Shown here in pieces: positions 1-8,530 of a stretch of DNA of 53,052 nucleotides. The first letter of the stretch is position 1; every line of letters begins with the position of its first letter. Below the pieces are notes generated by a model. It saw only the letters and a program-made list of their open reading frames with translations. It made no database searches and had not been told where the DNA came from. The DNA comes from Alphaproteobacteria bacterium (GTDB lineage: Bacteria; Pseudomonadota; Alphaproteobacteria; Rhodobacterales; Rhodobacteraceae). The position numbers and the translations under genes were made by a program. The stretch lies in assembly GCA_030425925.1 (NCBI GenBank), contig JAUHZO010000024.1:1-53052 (forward strand), in the 5' to 3' direction.

Positions 1-127
1 GGATGTCGCGCAGCCGCTGCGCCGCGCCTTCCAGCCCGTAGGTCGCCACGGCGTTGGGCCGGCCCAGCAGATCGTCCTGCCCCACCGGCTTGCCCAGTTC
101 GGATTCCGAACACAGCGCGTCGCGCAG
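1..127. repeat. Left copy of the terminal redundancy (circular join)
   Basis: These 127 bases are identical to 52926-53052. The crtE reading frame runs without interruption from position 1 into position 52925 when one copy is removed, so this is assembly overlap of a circular molecule, not a biological repeat. The inferred circle is 52,925 bp. Confidence 0.93.
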
Positions 128-763
128 ATCGTCGGCCACCTGAAAGGCCTGGCCGATGCGGTCGCCCAGTTCGAACCAGGGTTCGCCATCCTGCCCGGCG
201 GCCACGGCCCCCATCTGCGTGGCGGCGATGAACAGCGCCCCGGTCTTGGAGCGGTGATAGGCATCAAGGTCGATGGACGGCTCGCTTTCCCAGCCCTGAC
301 CGGCGCAGATGCCGCCCGGCATGCCGGTGCGCGCCGCCAGTGCCGAGATCAGCCGTCCCATGCGCTCGGGCGCCTCTGTGCCGCCGCGGGCCAGCACGTC
401 AAATGCCAGCACGATCAGGCTGTCCCCGGTGAGCACCGCAAGCGGTTCGCCAAAGGCGCGATGCACCGACGGTTTGCCGCGGCGCAGATCGGCATTGTCG
501 AAACAGGGCAGATCGTCATGCACCAGGCTGGCGCAATGGATCAGCTCCAGCGCCGCCGCCGCCGAATCGCTCAGCCTGGGGCAGTCGTCGCCGCAGGCCA
601 TGGCCACCGACAGCAGGATGGTGGGCCGGATGCGCGCCCCGCCCGGGCTGGTGGCATAGTCCAGCGCCGCCGAAAGCCGCGCCGGGCTGACGACCCCGCC
701 GCCGCGTTGCCCATGTGCGATGGCCGCGCCCATTGCGGTATCGATGCGTGTCTTCAGGTCCAT
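1..763 (-). CDS. crtE: Geranylgeranyl diphosphate synthase CrtE (first 254 codons, continues at 52925)
   Basis: Prenyl chain elongation enzyme that makes C20 geranylgeranyl diphosphate, the precursor of carotenoids and of the bacteriochlorophyll tail. Reading the minus strand across the circular join gives 293 aa, normal for the family. The first Asp-rich motif DDLPCFD is at residues 83-89 and the second, DDLRD, at 211-215; both bind the Mg-diphosphate. The start is the ATG at 763-761, preceded 9 nt upstream by AGGAGG; the nearby ATG at 772 hits a stop after five codons. The last 39 codons are at 52925-52807. It is the first gene of the crtEF-bchCXYZ-puf superoperon and overlaps crtF by one base (TGATG). 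A PpsR-type site lies about 100 bp upstream, shared with divergent crtD. Confidence 0.95.
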   Translation of the reverse strand, partial: MDLKTRIDTAMGAAIAHGQRGGGVVSPARLSAALDYATSPGGARIRPTILLSVAMACGDDCPRLSDSAAAALELIHCASLVHDDLPCFDNADLRRGKPSVHRAFGEPLAVLTGDSLIVLAFDVLARGGTEAPERMGRLISALAARTGMPGGICAGQGWESEPSIDLDAYHRSKTGALFIAATQMGAVAAGQDGEPWFELGDRIGQAFQVADDLRDALCSESELGKPVGQDDLLGRPNAVATYGLEGAAQRLRDI

Positions 764-863
764 TCCGGCATGCCTCCTGCCCCGTTGAGCTTGCGGACCG
801 TCCCTTACCGGGTCCGGCCGGATGGCCTTGCGCCCAGCCGTCACCCTGATGTGACAATCCGAC

Positions 864-881
864 TGTAAACCAGACTGGACA
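864..881. promoter_or_regulatory. PpsR/CrtJ operator, crtE-crtD divergent promoter
   Basis: An exact TGT-N12-ACA match (TGTAAACCAGACTGGACA) in the 147-bp gap between divergent crtE and crtD. A degenerate second half, TGT-N12-GTA, overlaps it at 850-867. PpsR-type repressors bind this palindrome under oxic or bright-light conditions; binding here is inferred from the motif and the neighbouring genes. Confidence 0.7.
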
Positions 882-910
882 GATTTCGGGATCGAGTCAA
901 CAATTCCCCC

Positions 911-2422
911 ATGAGACCCATTCCTCCCCATAGCTTCGATCGCCGCGTGGCGCTTGTGGTGGGCGCCGGCGTCGGCGGGCTGGCCTGTGCCATGCGGCTG
1001 CAGGCCGCGGGCCTCGCCGTGACGCTGCTGGACCGCCACGCCGCGCCAGGCGGCAAGATGCGCACCATCCCCTCGGCCGCCGGGCCGGTGGATGCCGGAC
1101 CCACGGTGCTGACGCTGCGCCAGGTCTTCGAAGACCTGTTCGACGCCTGCGGCACCCGGCTGGCCGATCACGTGACACTGACGCGGCAAGAGGTGCTGGC
1201 ACGGCATTTCTGGCCCGATGGCGGCAGGCTGGACCTGTTCGACGATCCCGACCGCAGCGCGGCGGCGATCGAAACCTTTGCGGGCCCCGCCGCACGGCAG
1301 GCCTTTGCCCGGTTCTGGACCGATACCCGCGCGCTGTTCGACGCCTTCGAAGGCCCGATGCTGCACGCCGCCGATCCGCGCCTGCCCCGGCTGGCGCAGG
1401 CGGCGCTGTCGCAGCCGCGGCTCCTGCCGATGCTGGCCCCGGGCCGCAGCATGGCGGCGGACCTGGCACGCCGCTTCGCGTCCGAGCCGCGGCTGGCGCA
1501 GCTGTTCGGACGCTACGCCACCTATGTCGGGGGGGCACCCGCCGCCTGCCCTGCCCTGCTCTGCCTGATCTGGGAGGCCGAGGCCCGCGGCGTCTGGCGT
1601 GTCAGCGGCGGCATGCACCAGCTGGCCCGCGCCATGGCCGACCGCCTGGCCGCCATGGGCGGCCGGATCCGCCTGTCGACCCGGGTGGCCCGGATCGAGG
1701 CCGGGCGCAGCGGCGTCACCGGCATCGTGCTGGAGGACGGCACCCGCCTGACCGCGCCGGTGGTGGTGTTCAACGGCGATCCCCGCGCGCTGGCCACCGG
1801 GCTTCTGGGCCCCGACGTGGCCCATCTGGGCCGGGTGACGGCCCGCGTCCCGCGCAGCCATTCCGCCCGCGTGCTCAGCTTTGCCGCCCGGGTCCACGGC
1901 CCGGCCCTGGCGCATCACAACGTGTTCTTCGCCGCCGATCCCGGCCGCGAATTCGCCGATCTCGCCGCCGGGCACATGCCCGCCGACCCGTCGGTCTATC
2001 TCTGCGCCGAAGATCGCGGCACCGGCGCCCCGGTGCCGCGCGGCCCGGAGCGGTTCGAGATCATCCTCAACGCGGCCCCGCTCACCCGGGCAGACCCACC
2101 CCCCCAGGAGGCGCAGACATGCCTGACACGGACCTTCCGGGCGCTGGCCCGCTTCGGCCTGAGCTTTTCGCCCGAACCGGGACCCGAGGCGCTGACCACG
2201 CCCACGGGCTTCGACCACCTGTTCCCGGGCAGCGCCGGATCCCTCTACGGGCAGAGCCCGCACGGGCTGACCGCCTCGCTCCGCCGCCCGCGGGCCCGGA
2301 CGGCGCTGCGCGGCCTCTACCTGGTGGGCGGGGGGGCGCATCCGGGGGCGGGTGTGCCCATGGCAACCCTCTCCGCCCGGCACGCGGCCGAAGCGATCAT
2401 GACGGACCTCGCTTTGACCTGA
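911..2422 (+). CDS. crtD: Methoxyneurosporene dehydrogenase (carotenoid 3,4-desaturase) CrtD
   Basis: FAD-dependent carotenoid desaturase that introduces the 3,4 double bond in hydroxy- or methoxy-neurosporene on the way to spheroidene. The 503-aa length is usual for the family. The dinucleotide-binding motif GAGVGG is at residues 18-23, followed by the conserved PGGK segment near 46-49. The C-terminal LVGGGAHPGAG signature typical of CrtI/CrtD desaturases is near residue 470. ATG at 911 is the first sensible start and lies 147 bp from divergent crtE. It is followed by crtC on the same strand with little or no gap, and the two are certainly co-transcribed. Paralogue of crtI at 5120-6712, distinguished by sequence and by its crtC neighbour. 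Confidence 0.93.
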   Translation: MRPIPPHSFDRRVALVVGAGVGGLACAMRLQAAGLAVTLLDRHAAPGGKMRTIPSAAGPVDAGPTVLTLRQVFEDLFDACGTRLADHVTLTRQEVLARHFWPDGGRLDLFDDPDRSAAAIETFAGPAARQAFARFWTDTRALFDAFEGPMLHAADPRLPRLAQAALSQPRLLPMLAPGRSMAADLARRFASEPRLAQLFGRYATYVGGAPAACPALLCLIWEAEARGVWRVSGGMHQLARAMADRLAAMGGRIRLSTRVARIEAGRSGVTGIVLEDGTRLTAPVVVFNGDPRALATGLLGPDVAHLGRVTARVPRSHSARVLSFAARVHGPALAHHNVFFAADPGREFADLAAGHMPADPSVYLCAEDRGTGAPVPRGPERFEIILNAAPLTRADPPPQEAQTCLTRTFRALARFGLSFSPEPGPEALTTPTGFDHLFPGSAGSLYGQSPHGLTASLRRPRARTALRGLYLVGGGAHPGAGVPMATLSARHAAEAIMTDLALT

Positions 2423-2454
2423 GCGTCCCGCCCGACGGCTACGCCTGGTGGTAC

Positions 2455-3333
2455 ATGGACGCGCTGTCAGACTGCGGCACCCGCGCGGTGTCGGTGATCG
2501 CCTTCATCGGCTCGGTCTTTTCGCCCTGGTACGCCTGGTCGGGACGCCGCAACCCGGACAACCATGTCTGCATCAACGTCGTCACCTATGGCCCGGGCGG
2601 ACGCTTCTGCATGACCGATCGCGGCCAGAGCGCCCTGCGCCAGAGCCCGCACAGCCTGCAGGTCGGTCCCTCGTCCCTGCGCTGGACCGGGCGGGCGCTG
2701 CAGATCGACGTCGACGAATGCGGCGCGCCGCCGCATTTCGGACGCCTGCGCGGGCGCATCACGCTCACCCCCGCAGCGCTGAGCCATGTCGACATGGCGC
2801 TGACACCGGACGGCGCGCATATCTGGCGGCCCTTCGCCCCGGTGGCCGATGTCGAGGTGGACCTGGAAGGCGCGCGCTGGCATGGCCATGGCTATTTCGA
2901 CGCCAATTTCGGCATCCGCGCGCTGGAGGCGGATTTCGCCTTCTGGACCTGGGGCCGCTTCCCCACGACCGACGGGGCCACGTGCTTTTACGATGCCACC
3001 CGCCGCGACGGCACCGAACTGGCGCAGGCGGTGCGCTTCGGGCGCGACGGCACGGCCCGGGCCGTGGCCGCCCCGCCGCGGGCGTCCCTGCCCCGCAGCC
3101 TCTGGGCCGTGCGCCGCGAAACCCGGTGCGAGCCGGGGCACCGGCCCCGGCAGGCGCTGGCGATGCTGGATGCACCGTTCTATACCCGCTCGGCCGTCAC
3201 CACCCGGATCGGCGACGAGGACTGCACCGGCGTGCACGAAGCGCTGGACCTGACACGCTTCCGCTCGCCGCTGCTCAAACCGATGCTGGCGGTGCGGGTG
3301 CCGCGGCGGGCAGGCTGGACGTTCCCCGACTGA
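2455..3333 (+). CDS. crtC: Carotenoid 1,2-hydratase (hydroxyneurosporene synthase) CrtC
   Basis: Adds water across the terminal 1,2 double bond of neurosporene or lycopene, the first step of the spheroidene branch. The protein carries the conserved FIGSVFSPWYAWSGRRNPDNH block just after its N-terminus. From ATG 2455 it is 292 aa, close to the short form annotated in Rhodobacter. Recognisable family sequence (FDLSVPPDGYAWWY) continues about 14 codons upstream of that ATG, but between 2122 and 2454 this frame has no ATG, GTG or TTG. The only longer start is 2119, which would overlap crtD by 304 bases and encode a low-complexity extension. The true start is therefore unclear: an unusual CTG at 2419 overlapping the crtD stop, ATG 2455, or a sequence error are all possible. 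Confidence 0.88.
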   Translation: MDALSDCGTRAVSVIAFIGSVFSPWYAWSGRRNPDNHVCINVVTYGPGGRFCMTDRGQSALRQSPHSLQVGPSSLRWTGRALQIDVDECGAPPHFGRLRGRITLTPAALSHVDMALTPDGAHIWRPFAPVADVEVDLEGARWHGHGYFDANFGIRALEADFAFWTWGRFPTTDGATCFYDATRRDGTELAQAVRFGRDGTARAVAAPPRASLPRSLWAVRRETRCEPGHRPRQALAMLDAPFYTRSAVTTRIGDEDCTGVHEALDLTRFRSPLLKPMLAVRVPRRAGWTFPD

Positions 3334-3337
3334 CGCG

Positions 3338-3363
3338 CAGGGCCGCGGCCCGAGGTGGCCCTG
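3338..3363 (+). terminator. Hairpin after crtC
   Basis: Seven-base perfect stem CAGGGCC / GGCCCTG with a 12-nt loop, beginning five bases after the crtC stop. No T tract follows, so it may be a 3-prime-end stabiliser or a weak terminator between convergent crtC and tspO. The remainder of the 258-bp gap (3364-3591) shows nothing recognisable. Confidence 0.35.
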
Positions 3364-3591
3364 CCCTTGCGCCGCCCCGGCGGGCTGCATCGCAAGGCCA
3401 GACATGTGGTGATGCAAACCCGACGCCACATTCCGGGCCGTCGCGGACAAGCAGAACCCGTCCCGAGCATCGGACAGCGGACAAGGAACAGCAGCCAGAT
3501 GTTCACGAAATATTCTGCGAATCGGATGGAGGATAGGGGCGGGAGGACGGGGGACTACAGCCCGCACGGTCCGTTCACCTGTCTTTAAGGA

Positions 3592-4077
3592 TCAGGCGGC
3601 AGGCGCCGCCCCGTTGCGCGCCGCTTCTTCCGGGTTCAGCCGCCAGACCGCCGCATTCAGCGCACCCGCCGTCGTCACCCAAAGCAGGTAGGGCACAAAC
3701 AGCGCTCCGGCGATGCGGTCCAGCTGCCACATCGCCAGCATGCAGCCCGCCACGGCCAGCCACAGACCCGCCAGCACATACATCCCCGACCGGATCCGGC
3801 GCAGGCCGAAAAAGACCGGGGTCCACAGCGTGTTCAGCGCGATCTGCAGCGCCCAGAACGCCATGGCCAGCGCGCTGCCCTCCAGCGGGGCAACCCGAGC
3901 GGCGGCATAGGCCATGCACAGATACAGCACCGACCAGGCCACGGGAAACATCCAGTCCCGCGGGGTCCAGACCGGCTTGGCCAGCGACCGGTACCATGCT
4001 CCGGGCTGGAACAACCCGCCCGTGGCCCCTGCCGACAGGCAGGCCGCCAGAAAGATGCTGAACAGCAAGAATGTCAT
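3592..4077 (-). CDS. tspO: TspO/MBR family membrane protein (CrtK)
   Basis: Outer-membrane tryptophan-rich sensory protein related to the mitochondrial benzodiazepine receptor. In Rhodobacter it affects export of tetrapyrrole intermediates and so modulates photosynthesis gene expression in response to oxygen. The 161-aa product has five hydrophobic segments and the family's Trp/Pro-rich motifs (WYRSLAKPVWTP near residues 28-39, and WALQIALNTLWTPVFFG near 75-91). The ATG overlaps the crtB stop as ATGA (4077-4074), showing translational coupling. It is last in crtI-crtB-tspO, the position of crtK in Rhodobacter. Confidence 0.92.
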   Translation of the reverse strand: MTFLLFSIFLAACLSAGATGGLFQPGAWYRSLAKPVWTPRDWMFPVAWSVLYLCMAYAAARVAPLEGSALAMAFWALQIALNTLWTPVFFGLRRIRSGMYVLAGLWLAVAGCMLAMWQLDRIAGALFVPYLLWVTTAGALNAAVWRLNPEEAARNGAAPAA

Positions 4078-5123
4078 GAGGGGGACCTAGTACGGTCCTG
4101 CAGATCAAGCAAGGCGTCGCGGCGCGCCCGGTCGCGTTCGGCCAGCTGCGCAAAGGTGGCCATCAGCCCGTCGGACCAGCCCTGGCGCACCGCAGCCCCC
4201 TGTTGCGCGGCCTCCACCAGAAAGGCGCATTCCGGCAGCGGCGGCGCATACAGCAGCGCCGACCGCGGCATGACATGGCTGGCCCCGGCGCGCAGCCCCG
4301 CCACCATCAGCCAGCCCAGCTTTCCCGCCGCGCCGGTATGTGCCCGGCGGTTCACCGAATCGCAATCTGCGCGACGCAGGTCGCGGCCGATCCCGGCATA
4401 GATGTAGCGCGCCGCAAAGATGCCGGTGCGGGCGCCGGAGGGCAGGCATTTCACACCGGCCTCGGACCTTGCGTACAGCGTGTCGGCGCGGTCCAGCAGC
4501 CGCCGCACCAGCCGCTTCAGGACACGGTCCGCCTCGGGCCGGGCGATCAGCGCCTCGGGATCGCGCCCGGCCTCTGCCAGCCAGTCCAGCGGCAGGTAGA
4601 CGCGGCCCTCGCGGGCGTCCTCGCCCACATCCCGGGCGATGTTGGTCAATTGCATCGCCACGCCCAGATCGCAGGCCCGGGCCAGCCCGTCGCGGTCACG
4701 CATCTCCATCAGCACGCACATCATCGCGCCCACGGCGCTGGCCACCCGGGCGCTGTAGGCCGTCAGGTCCGACAGATCGGCATAGCGCCGCCCCTCGGCA
4801 TCCCAGGCCAGGCCTTCCAGCAGTGCCTCGGGCAGTTGGCGCGGCATGCCGAATCCCTCGACCACCGCCGCAAAGGCACGGTCCTCGGGCGCGTTGCGGG
4901 GCCGTCCGGCATAGACCAGGTCCAGCCGGTCGCGCAGGTCCAGCACCGCATCCGCCTTGGCCTGGGTCAGGTCGACCTCGTCATCGGCCAGCCGGCAGAA
5001 CGCATACAGCGCCATCGCCGGGTCGCGCACCCGCCGCGGCAGCAACTGCCCCGCCACGTGGAACGAGCGCGATCCGTGCCGGATCGCTTCGCGGCAATGG
5101 GCCATGTCGCGCTCTGCTATCAC
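4074..5123 (-). CDS. crtB: 15-cis-phytoene synthase CrtB
   Basis: Condenses two geranylgeranyl diphosphates to phytoene, the committed carotenoid step. The 349-aa protein has the two Asp-rich substrate/Mg motifs of squalene/phytoene synthases: DDEVD at residues 47-51 and NIARDVGED at 161-169. The open frame extends upstream to 5294, but that part is Arg/Gly-rich and lies wholly inside crtI. I place the start at GTG 5123, which overlaps the crtI stop as GTGA; an in-frame ATG at 5105 is the alternative. Middle gene of crtI-crtB-tspO, overlapping both neighbours by four bases. Confidence 0.93.
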   Translation of the reverse strand: MIAERDMAHCREAIRHGSRSFHVAGQLLPRRVRDPAMALYAFCRLADDEVDLTQAKADAVLDLRDRLDLVYAGRPRNAPEDRAFAAVVEGFGMPRQLPEALLEGLAWDAEGRRYADLSDLTAYSARVASAVGAMMCVLMEMRDRDGLARACDLGVAMQLTNIARDVGEDAREGRVYLPLDWLAEAGRDPEALIARPEADRVLKRLVRRLLDRADTLYARSEAGVKCLPSGARTGIFAARYIYAGIGRDLRRADCDSVNRRAHTGAAGKLGWLMVAGLRAGASHVMPRSALLYAPPLPECAFLVEAAQQGAAVRQGWSDGLMATFAQLAERDRARRDALLDLQDRTRSPS

Positions 5124-6712
5124 TCTGCCGCCTCCGCCATCACGGGCCTGTGTGCCGCAACCGCATCCGGCACCAGTTGCGCCAGCACCTCGGCGCTGGA
5201 CACCACGCCGGGCAGCCCGGCACCGGGATGTGTGCCCGCCCCGGTCAGGTACAGCCCGCGCACCTCTTCGCTGACATTGTGCGGCCGGAACCACGCGCTT
5301 TGCAGGATGCGCGGCTCGATGGAAAAGCCCGACCCGTAGGGCGCAAGGTAGCGGTCGCGGAAGGTCAGCGGCGTGAACACCTCGGACGCGGTCAGATGCG
5401 CGCCCAGCCCGGGCAGCAACTGCTCTTCCAGCACCGCCTGCACCTTCTGGCGATAGCGCGCGCCCGCTTCGGCCCAGTCCACCGGATCGTCAAAGCCCAG
5501 ATGCGGCACCGGCGACAGCGCATAGAACGTGTCATCCCCTTCCGGCGCCACCGTGGGATCGGTGACGGCGGGGCGGTGGACATACAGGCTCATGTCCTCC
5601 GACAGCTTGCCGCGCAGAAAGATGTCGTCGACCAGCCCGCGATAGCGCGGCCCGTTCAGGATGGTGTGATGCCCGACATCGCGCCACTTTCCCGCCGTGC
5701 CCCTGGTGCCGAAATACCAGACGAACAGCCCCATCGACCAGCGCGACCGCTTCAGCCGCGCCGCGGTCCAGCGCTTCCGGCCATGGTTGCGCAGCAGCCG
5801 GTCATAGGTGTGGCCCGCATCCGCGTTGGACACCACCACATCCGCCGCCAGCCGCGCGCCGTCCTTCAGCCGCACCCCGCTGGCGCGGCCCCCGCTCACC
5901 TCGATCTCGTCCACCTCGGTGCCCATCCGCACCCGGCCGCCCTGCCCTTCGATGACATCCGCCATCGCCCGCGCGATGGCCGCCACGCCGCCAATCGCGC
6001 AATGCACGCCAAAGGCCTTCTCCAGGTGGCTGACAAGGATGTACATCGACGTCACCCGGAACGGATCGCCGCCGATGAACAGCGGGTGAAAGGAAAACGC
6101 CATCCGCAGCCGCGGATCGCGGAACCGCCGCGCGGCATGGGCATGCACCGACCGGTCCGCCCGCAGCATCCCGAATCGCGGCAGCACCTTCACCAGATCC
6201 CACAGCCGGTGCATGGAACGCCGTCCCAGATCCTCGAAGCCGAACGCGTACCGGGCCTCCGAATCGCGCAGGAAGCGGTCATAGCCCGCCACGTCCCCGG
6301 GCGAGAGCCGCGCGATCTCGGCCTTGACCCGCGACTCGTCACCGGACATCTCGAAATGCGACCCGTCGGGCCAGCAGATGCGGTAGAACGGGTCCAGCGG
6401 CCGCAAGTCCACATCGGCATCGAAATTGCGCCCGCAGGCCGCCCAGAGCTCGCGGAACACCTGCGGCACCGTCACGATGGTCGGGCCCAGGTCGAACCGG
6501 TGCCCGTCGCGCCACAGCGCCGAACCGCGCCCGCCCGGCACGTCCAGCCGGTCAAGCACCGTCACGCGGTACCCCTTGGCCCCCAGCCGCATCGCCGAGG
6601 CAAGGCCGCCCAGGCCGGCGCCGATCACCACGGCATGCGGCGCGCCCGGAGCCAGGCCGGAAACCGGCCGCGCGGCCCTCGAAGCAAGATCAGGATCAAC
6701 GCGTGTCATCAT
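5120..6712 (-). CDS. crtI: Phytoene desaturase CrtI
   Basis: FAD-dependent desaturase converting phytoene to neurosporene (spheroidene pathway). About 530 aa, slightly longer than many homologues because of an N-terminal tail before the FAD motif. GAGLGG lies at residues 31-36 and the conserved FDLGPTIVTVP block near 75-85; the C-terminus has the TGAGTHPGAG signature. The frame is open to a TTG at 6718, but the paired ATGs at 6712 and 6709 are more likely starts; no strong ribosome-binding site is visible. It diverges from crtA, and the gap carries two exact PpsR-type sites. Confidence 0.93.
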   Translation of the reverse strand: MMTRVDPDLASRAARPVSGLAPGAPHAVVIGAGLGGLASAMRLGAKGYRVTVLDRLDVPGGRGSALWRDGHRFDLGPTIVTVPQVFRELWAACGRNFDADVDLRPLDPFYRICWPDGSHFEMSGDESRVKAEIARLSPGDVAGYDRFLRDSEARYAFGFEDLGRRSMHRLWDLVKVLPRFGMLRADRSVHAHAARRFRDPRLRMAFSFHPLFIGGDPFRVTSMYILVSHLEKAFGVHCAIGGVAAIARAMADVIEGQGGRVRMGTEVDEIEVSGGRASGVRLKDGARLAADVVVSNADAGHTYDRLLRNHGRKRWTAARLKRSRWSMGLFVWYFGTRGTAGKWRDVGHHTILNGPRYRGLVDDIFLRGKLSEDMSLYVHRPAVTDPTVAPEGDDTFYALSPVPHLGFDDPVDWAEAGARYRQKVQAVLEEQLLPGLGAHLTASEVFTPLTFRDRYLAPYGSGFSIEPRILQSAWFRPHNVSEEVRGLYLTGAGTHPGAGLPGVVSSAEVLAQLVPDAVAAHRPVMAEAAE

Positions 6713-6728
6713 GGACAAAAGGTAGCAC

Positions 6729-6746
6729 TGTCAAGTCAGGTTGACA
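6729..6746. promoter_or_regulatory. PpsR/CrtJ operator, crtI-proximal
   Basis: Exact palindrome TGTCAAGTCAGGTTGACA (TGT-N12-ACA), 17 bp upstream of the crtI start and 77 bp upstream of crtA. It embeds a TTGACA on both strands that could serve as a -35 element. Confidence 0.78.
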
Positions 6747-6784
6747 ATCTGCCCCGTGCACACCTTTTCTCTGCCGCGCCCCCA

Positions 6785-6802
6785 TGTCACACTCGGTTGA
6801 CA
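6785..6802. promoter_or_regulatory. PpsR/CrtJ operator, crtA-proximal
   Basis: Second exact TGT-N12-ACA match (TGTCACACTCGGTTGACA) in the crtI-crtA gap, 38 bp from the first. Two spaced sites in a divergent promoter are known in Rhodobacter to allow cooperative binding or looping. Confidence 0.75.
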
Positions 6803-6822
6803 GACCAGAGGGAGAGTCGCCG

Positions 6823-7527
6823 ATGCAATGCGTCACGCTCAGCCTGTTCCGATTCGACAGCCCGCTGACCCGGGCCTGGGCCTTTGCCATGATGGGGGGC
6901 GCGCGCGCCTTTCTGCCCCGCGTGCCCGGCCTGCAGTTCTGGAAGCTCTGCGGCACCGGCACCGGGCAGGGCTTTACCCCGCGCGCCTGGCCCGACGCCT
7001 ATGCCATCCTCTGCGCCTGGCCCGACGAGGCGACCGCCCGCGCCGGGCTGGCCGACAGCCGCCCCTTCCCCTGGTACCGCCGCCGCGCCAGCGAATGCTG
7101 GACGGTGTTCCTGCAGCCGGTCTCGGCCCGCGGGGCCTGGGCCGGCACCGCCCCGTTCGATCCGTCAGGCGCCCTGCCCGATGGTCCGCTCGCCGCGCTC
7201 ACCCGCGCCACCGTGCGCCCCGCCCGCGCCCTGCGCTTCTGGCGGCGCGTGCCCGACATCTCCGACGTGATCGGCGCCGATCCCAACGTGCTGTTCAAGA
7301 TCGGCATCGGCGAGGTGCCGCTGCTGCACCAGGTGACGTTCTCGATCTGGCCCGACCGGCACAGCATGGCGCAGTTCGCCCGCCATGACGGGCCGCATGC
7401 CCGCGCCATCCAGGCGGTGCGCGACGGAAACTGGTTTCGCGAAGAGCTTTATGCCCGCTTCCGTATCCTCGGCGAGGATGGCACATGGGAAGGACGCCGC
7501 GCCCTGCCCCTCGCAAAGGAGACCTGA
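6823..7527 (+). CDS. crtA: Spheroidene monooxygenase CrtA
   Basis: Heme-containing oxygenase that uses O2 to convert spheroidene to spheroidenone, the dominant carotenoid of oxically grown purple bacteria. From ATG 6823 the product is 234 aa and begins with the conserved MQCVTLSLFRF. The frame is open to ATG 6784, but that start lies beside a PpsR site, whereas 6823 has GGGAGAG seven nt upstream. Conserved FWKLCGTGTGQGF and PNVLFKIGIGEVPLLHQVTFS blocks identify the family. Only one base separates the stop from bchI; it heads the crtA-bchIDO operon. Confidence 0.93.
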   Translation: MQCVTLSLFRFDSPLTRAWAFAMMGGARAFLPRVPGLQFWKLCGTGTGQGFTPRAWPDAYAILCAWPDEATARAGLADSRPFPWYRRRASECWTVFLQPVSARGAWAGTAPFDPSGALPDGPLAALTRATVRPARALRFWRRVPDISDVIGADPNVLFKIGIGEVPLLHQVTFSIWPDRHSMAQFARHDGPHARAIQAVRDGNWFREELYARFRILGEDGTWEGRRALPLAKET

Positions 7528-7528
7528 C

Positions 7529-8530
7529 ATGCCCGCCTTTCCGTTTTCCGCCATCGTCGGCCAGGAGGCGATGAAGACCGCCATGATCCTCACCGCGGTG
7601 GAACCGCGCCTGGGCGGGGTGCTGGTCTTTGGCGATCGCGGCACGGGCAAGTCCACGGCGGTGCGCGCGCTGGCGGCGCTGCTGCCGCCCATCACGGTGC
7701 TGCGCGGCTGTCCGGTGAACGCCGCCAGCCGTGCGGACAGCCCCGACTGGGCCGGAATAGAGACTGAAGAAACCGAAACGCGCCCGACCCCGGTGGTCGA
7801 TCTTCCGCTGGGTGTGACCGAAGACCGGGTGACCGGTGCGCTGGATATCGAACGCGCGCTGGTGCATGGCGAAAAGGCGTTCCAGCCCGGCCTGCTGGCC
7901 CGCGCCAATCGCGGCTATCTCTATATCGACGAGGTCAACCTGCTGGAGGACCACGTCGTCGACCTGCTGCTCGATGTGGCCCAATCCGGCGAAAACCTGG
8001 TGGAACGCGACGGCCTGTCGATCCGTCACGCCGCGCGGTTCGTGCTGGTAGGGTCGGGCAATCCCGAAGAGGGCGAATTGCGCCCGCAGCTGCTCGACCG
8101 GTTCGGCCTGTCGGTCGAGGTGCGCTCTCCTACCGATATCGAGGAGCGGATCGAGGTGATCCGCCGCCGCGACGCGTTTGAAACCGATCCCGACGGGTTT
8201 CTTGCCCGCTGGCAACCCGAAGACGCCCGGGTGCGCGACGGCATCCTTGCCGCGCGGGCCAGGCTGGCATCGGTCGAAACCGGCGACACAGCACTGCGCG
8301 ACGCCGCGGCCTTGTGCCTGGCGCTTGGCTCTGACGGGCTGCGCGGCGAACTGACCCTGATCCGCGCGGCCCGGGCGCTGGCGGCTTTCGAAGGCAGCGA
8401 CGCGGTAGACCGGCCGCATCTGGCCCGCGTGGCCCCCATCGCGCTGGCCCACCGCCTGCGCCGCGATCCGCTGGACGAGGCCGGCTCGACCACACGGGTC
8501 GAACGCATGGCGGCCGAGGTCCTGGGGTGA
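7529..8530 (+). CDS. bchI: Magnesium chelatase ATPase subunit BchI
   Basis: AAA+ ATPase subunit of the BchIDH chelatase that inserts Mg2+ into protoporphyrin IX, the branch point from heme. 333 aa. Walker A GDRGTGKST is at residues 35-43 and the Walker B region YLYIDEVNLL at about 129-138; the sensor segment VLVGSGNPEEGELRPQLLDRFG follows. I chose ATG 7529, one base after the crtA stop and matching the conserved PFSAIVGQEAMK N-terminus. The frame also stays open upstream through crtA to 7385. The stop overlaps the bchD GTG start as GTGA. Confidence 0.95.
   Translation: MPAFPFSAIVGQEAMKTAMILTAVEPRLGGVLVFGDRGTGKSTAVRALAALLPPITVLRGCPVNAASRADSPDWAGIETEETETRPTPVVDLPLGVTEDRVTGALDIERALVHGEKAFQPGLLARANRGYLYIDEVNLLEDHVVDLLLDVAQSGENLVERDGLSIRHAARFVLVGSGNPEEGELRPQLLDRFGLSVEVRSPTDIEERIEVIRRRDAFETDPDGFLARWQPEDARVRDGILAARARLASVETGDTALRDAAALCLALGSDGLRGELTLIRAARALAAFEGSDAVDRPHLARVAPIALAHRLRRDPLDEAGSTTRVERMAAEVLG

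Noticed and set aside
1-127. Terminal repeats as a transposon or linear-plasmid end
   Set aside because: They are direct and identical, and removing one restores an intact crtE; inverted ends would be expected for a linear plasmid or transposon.
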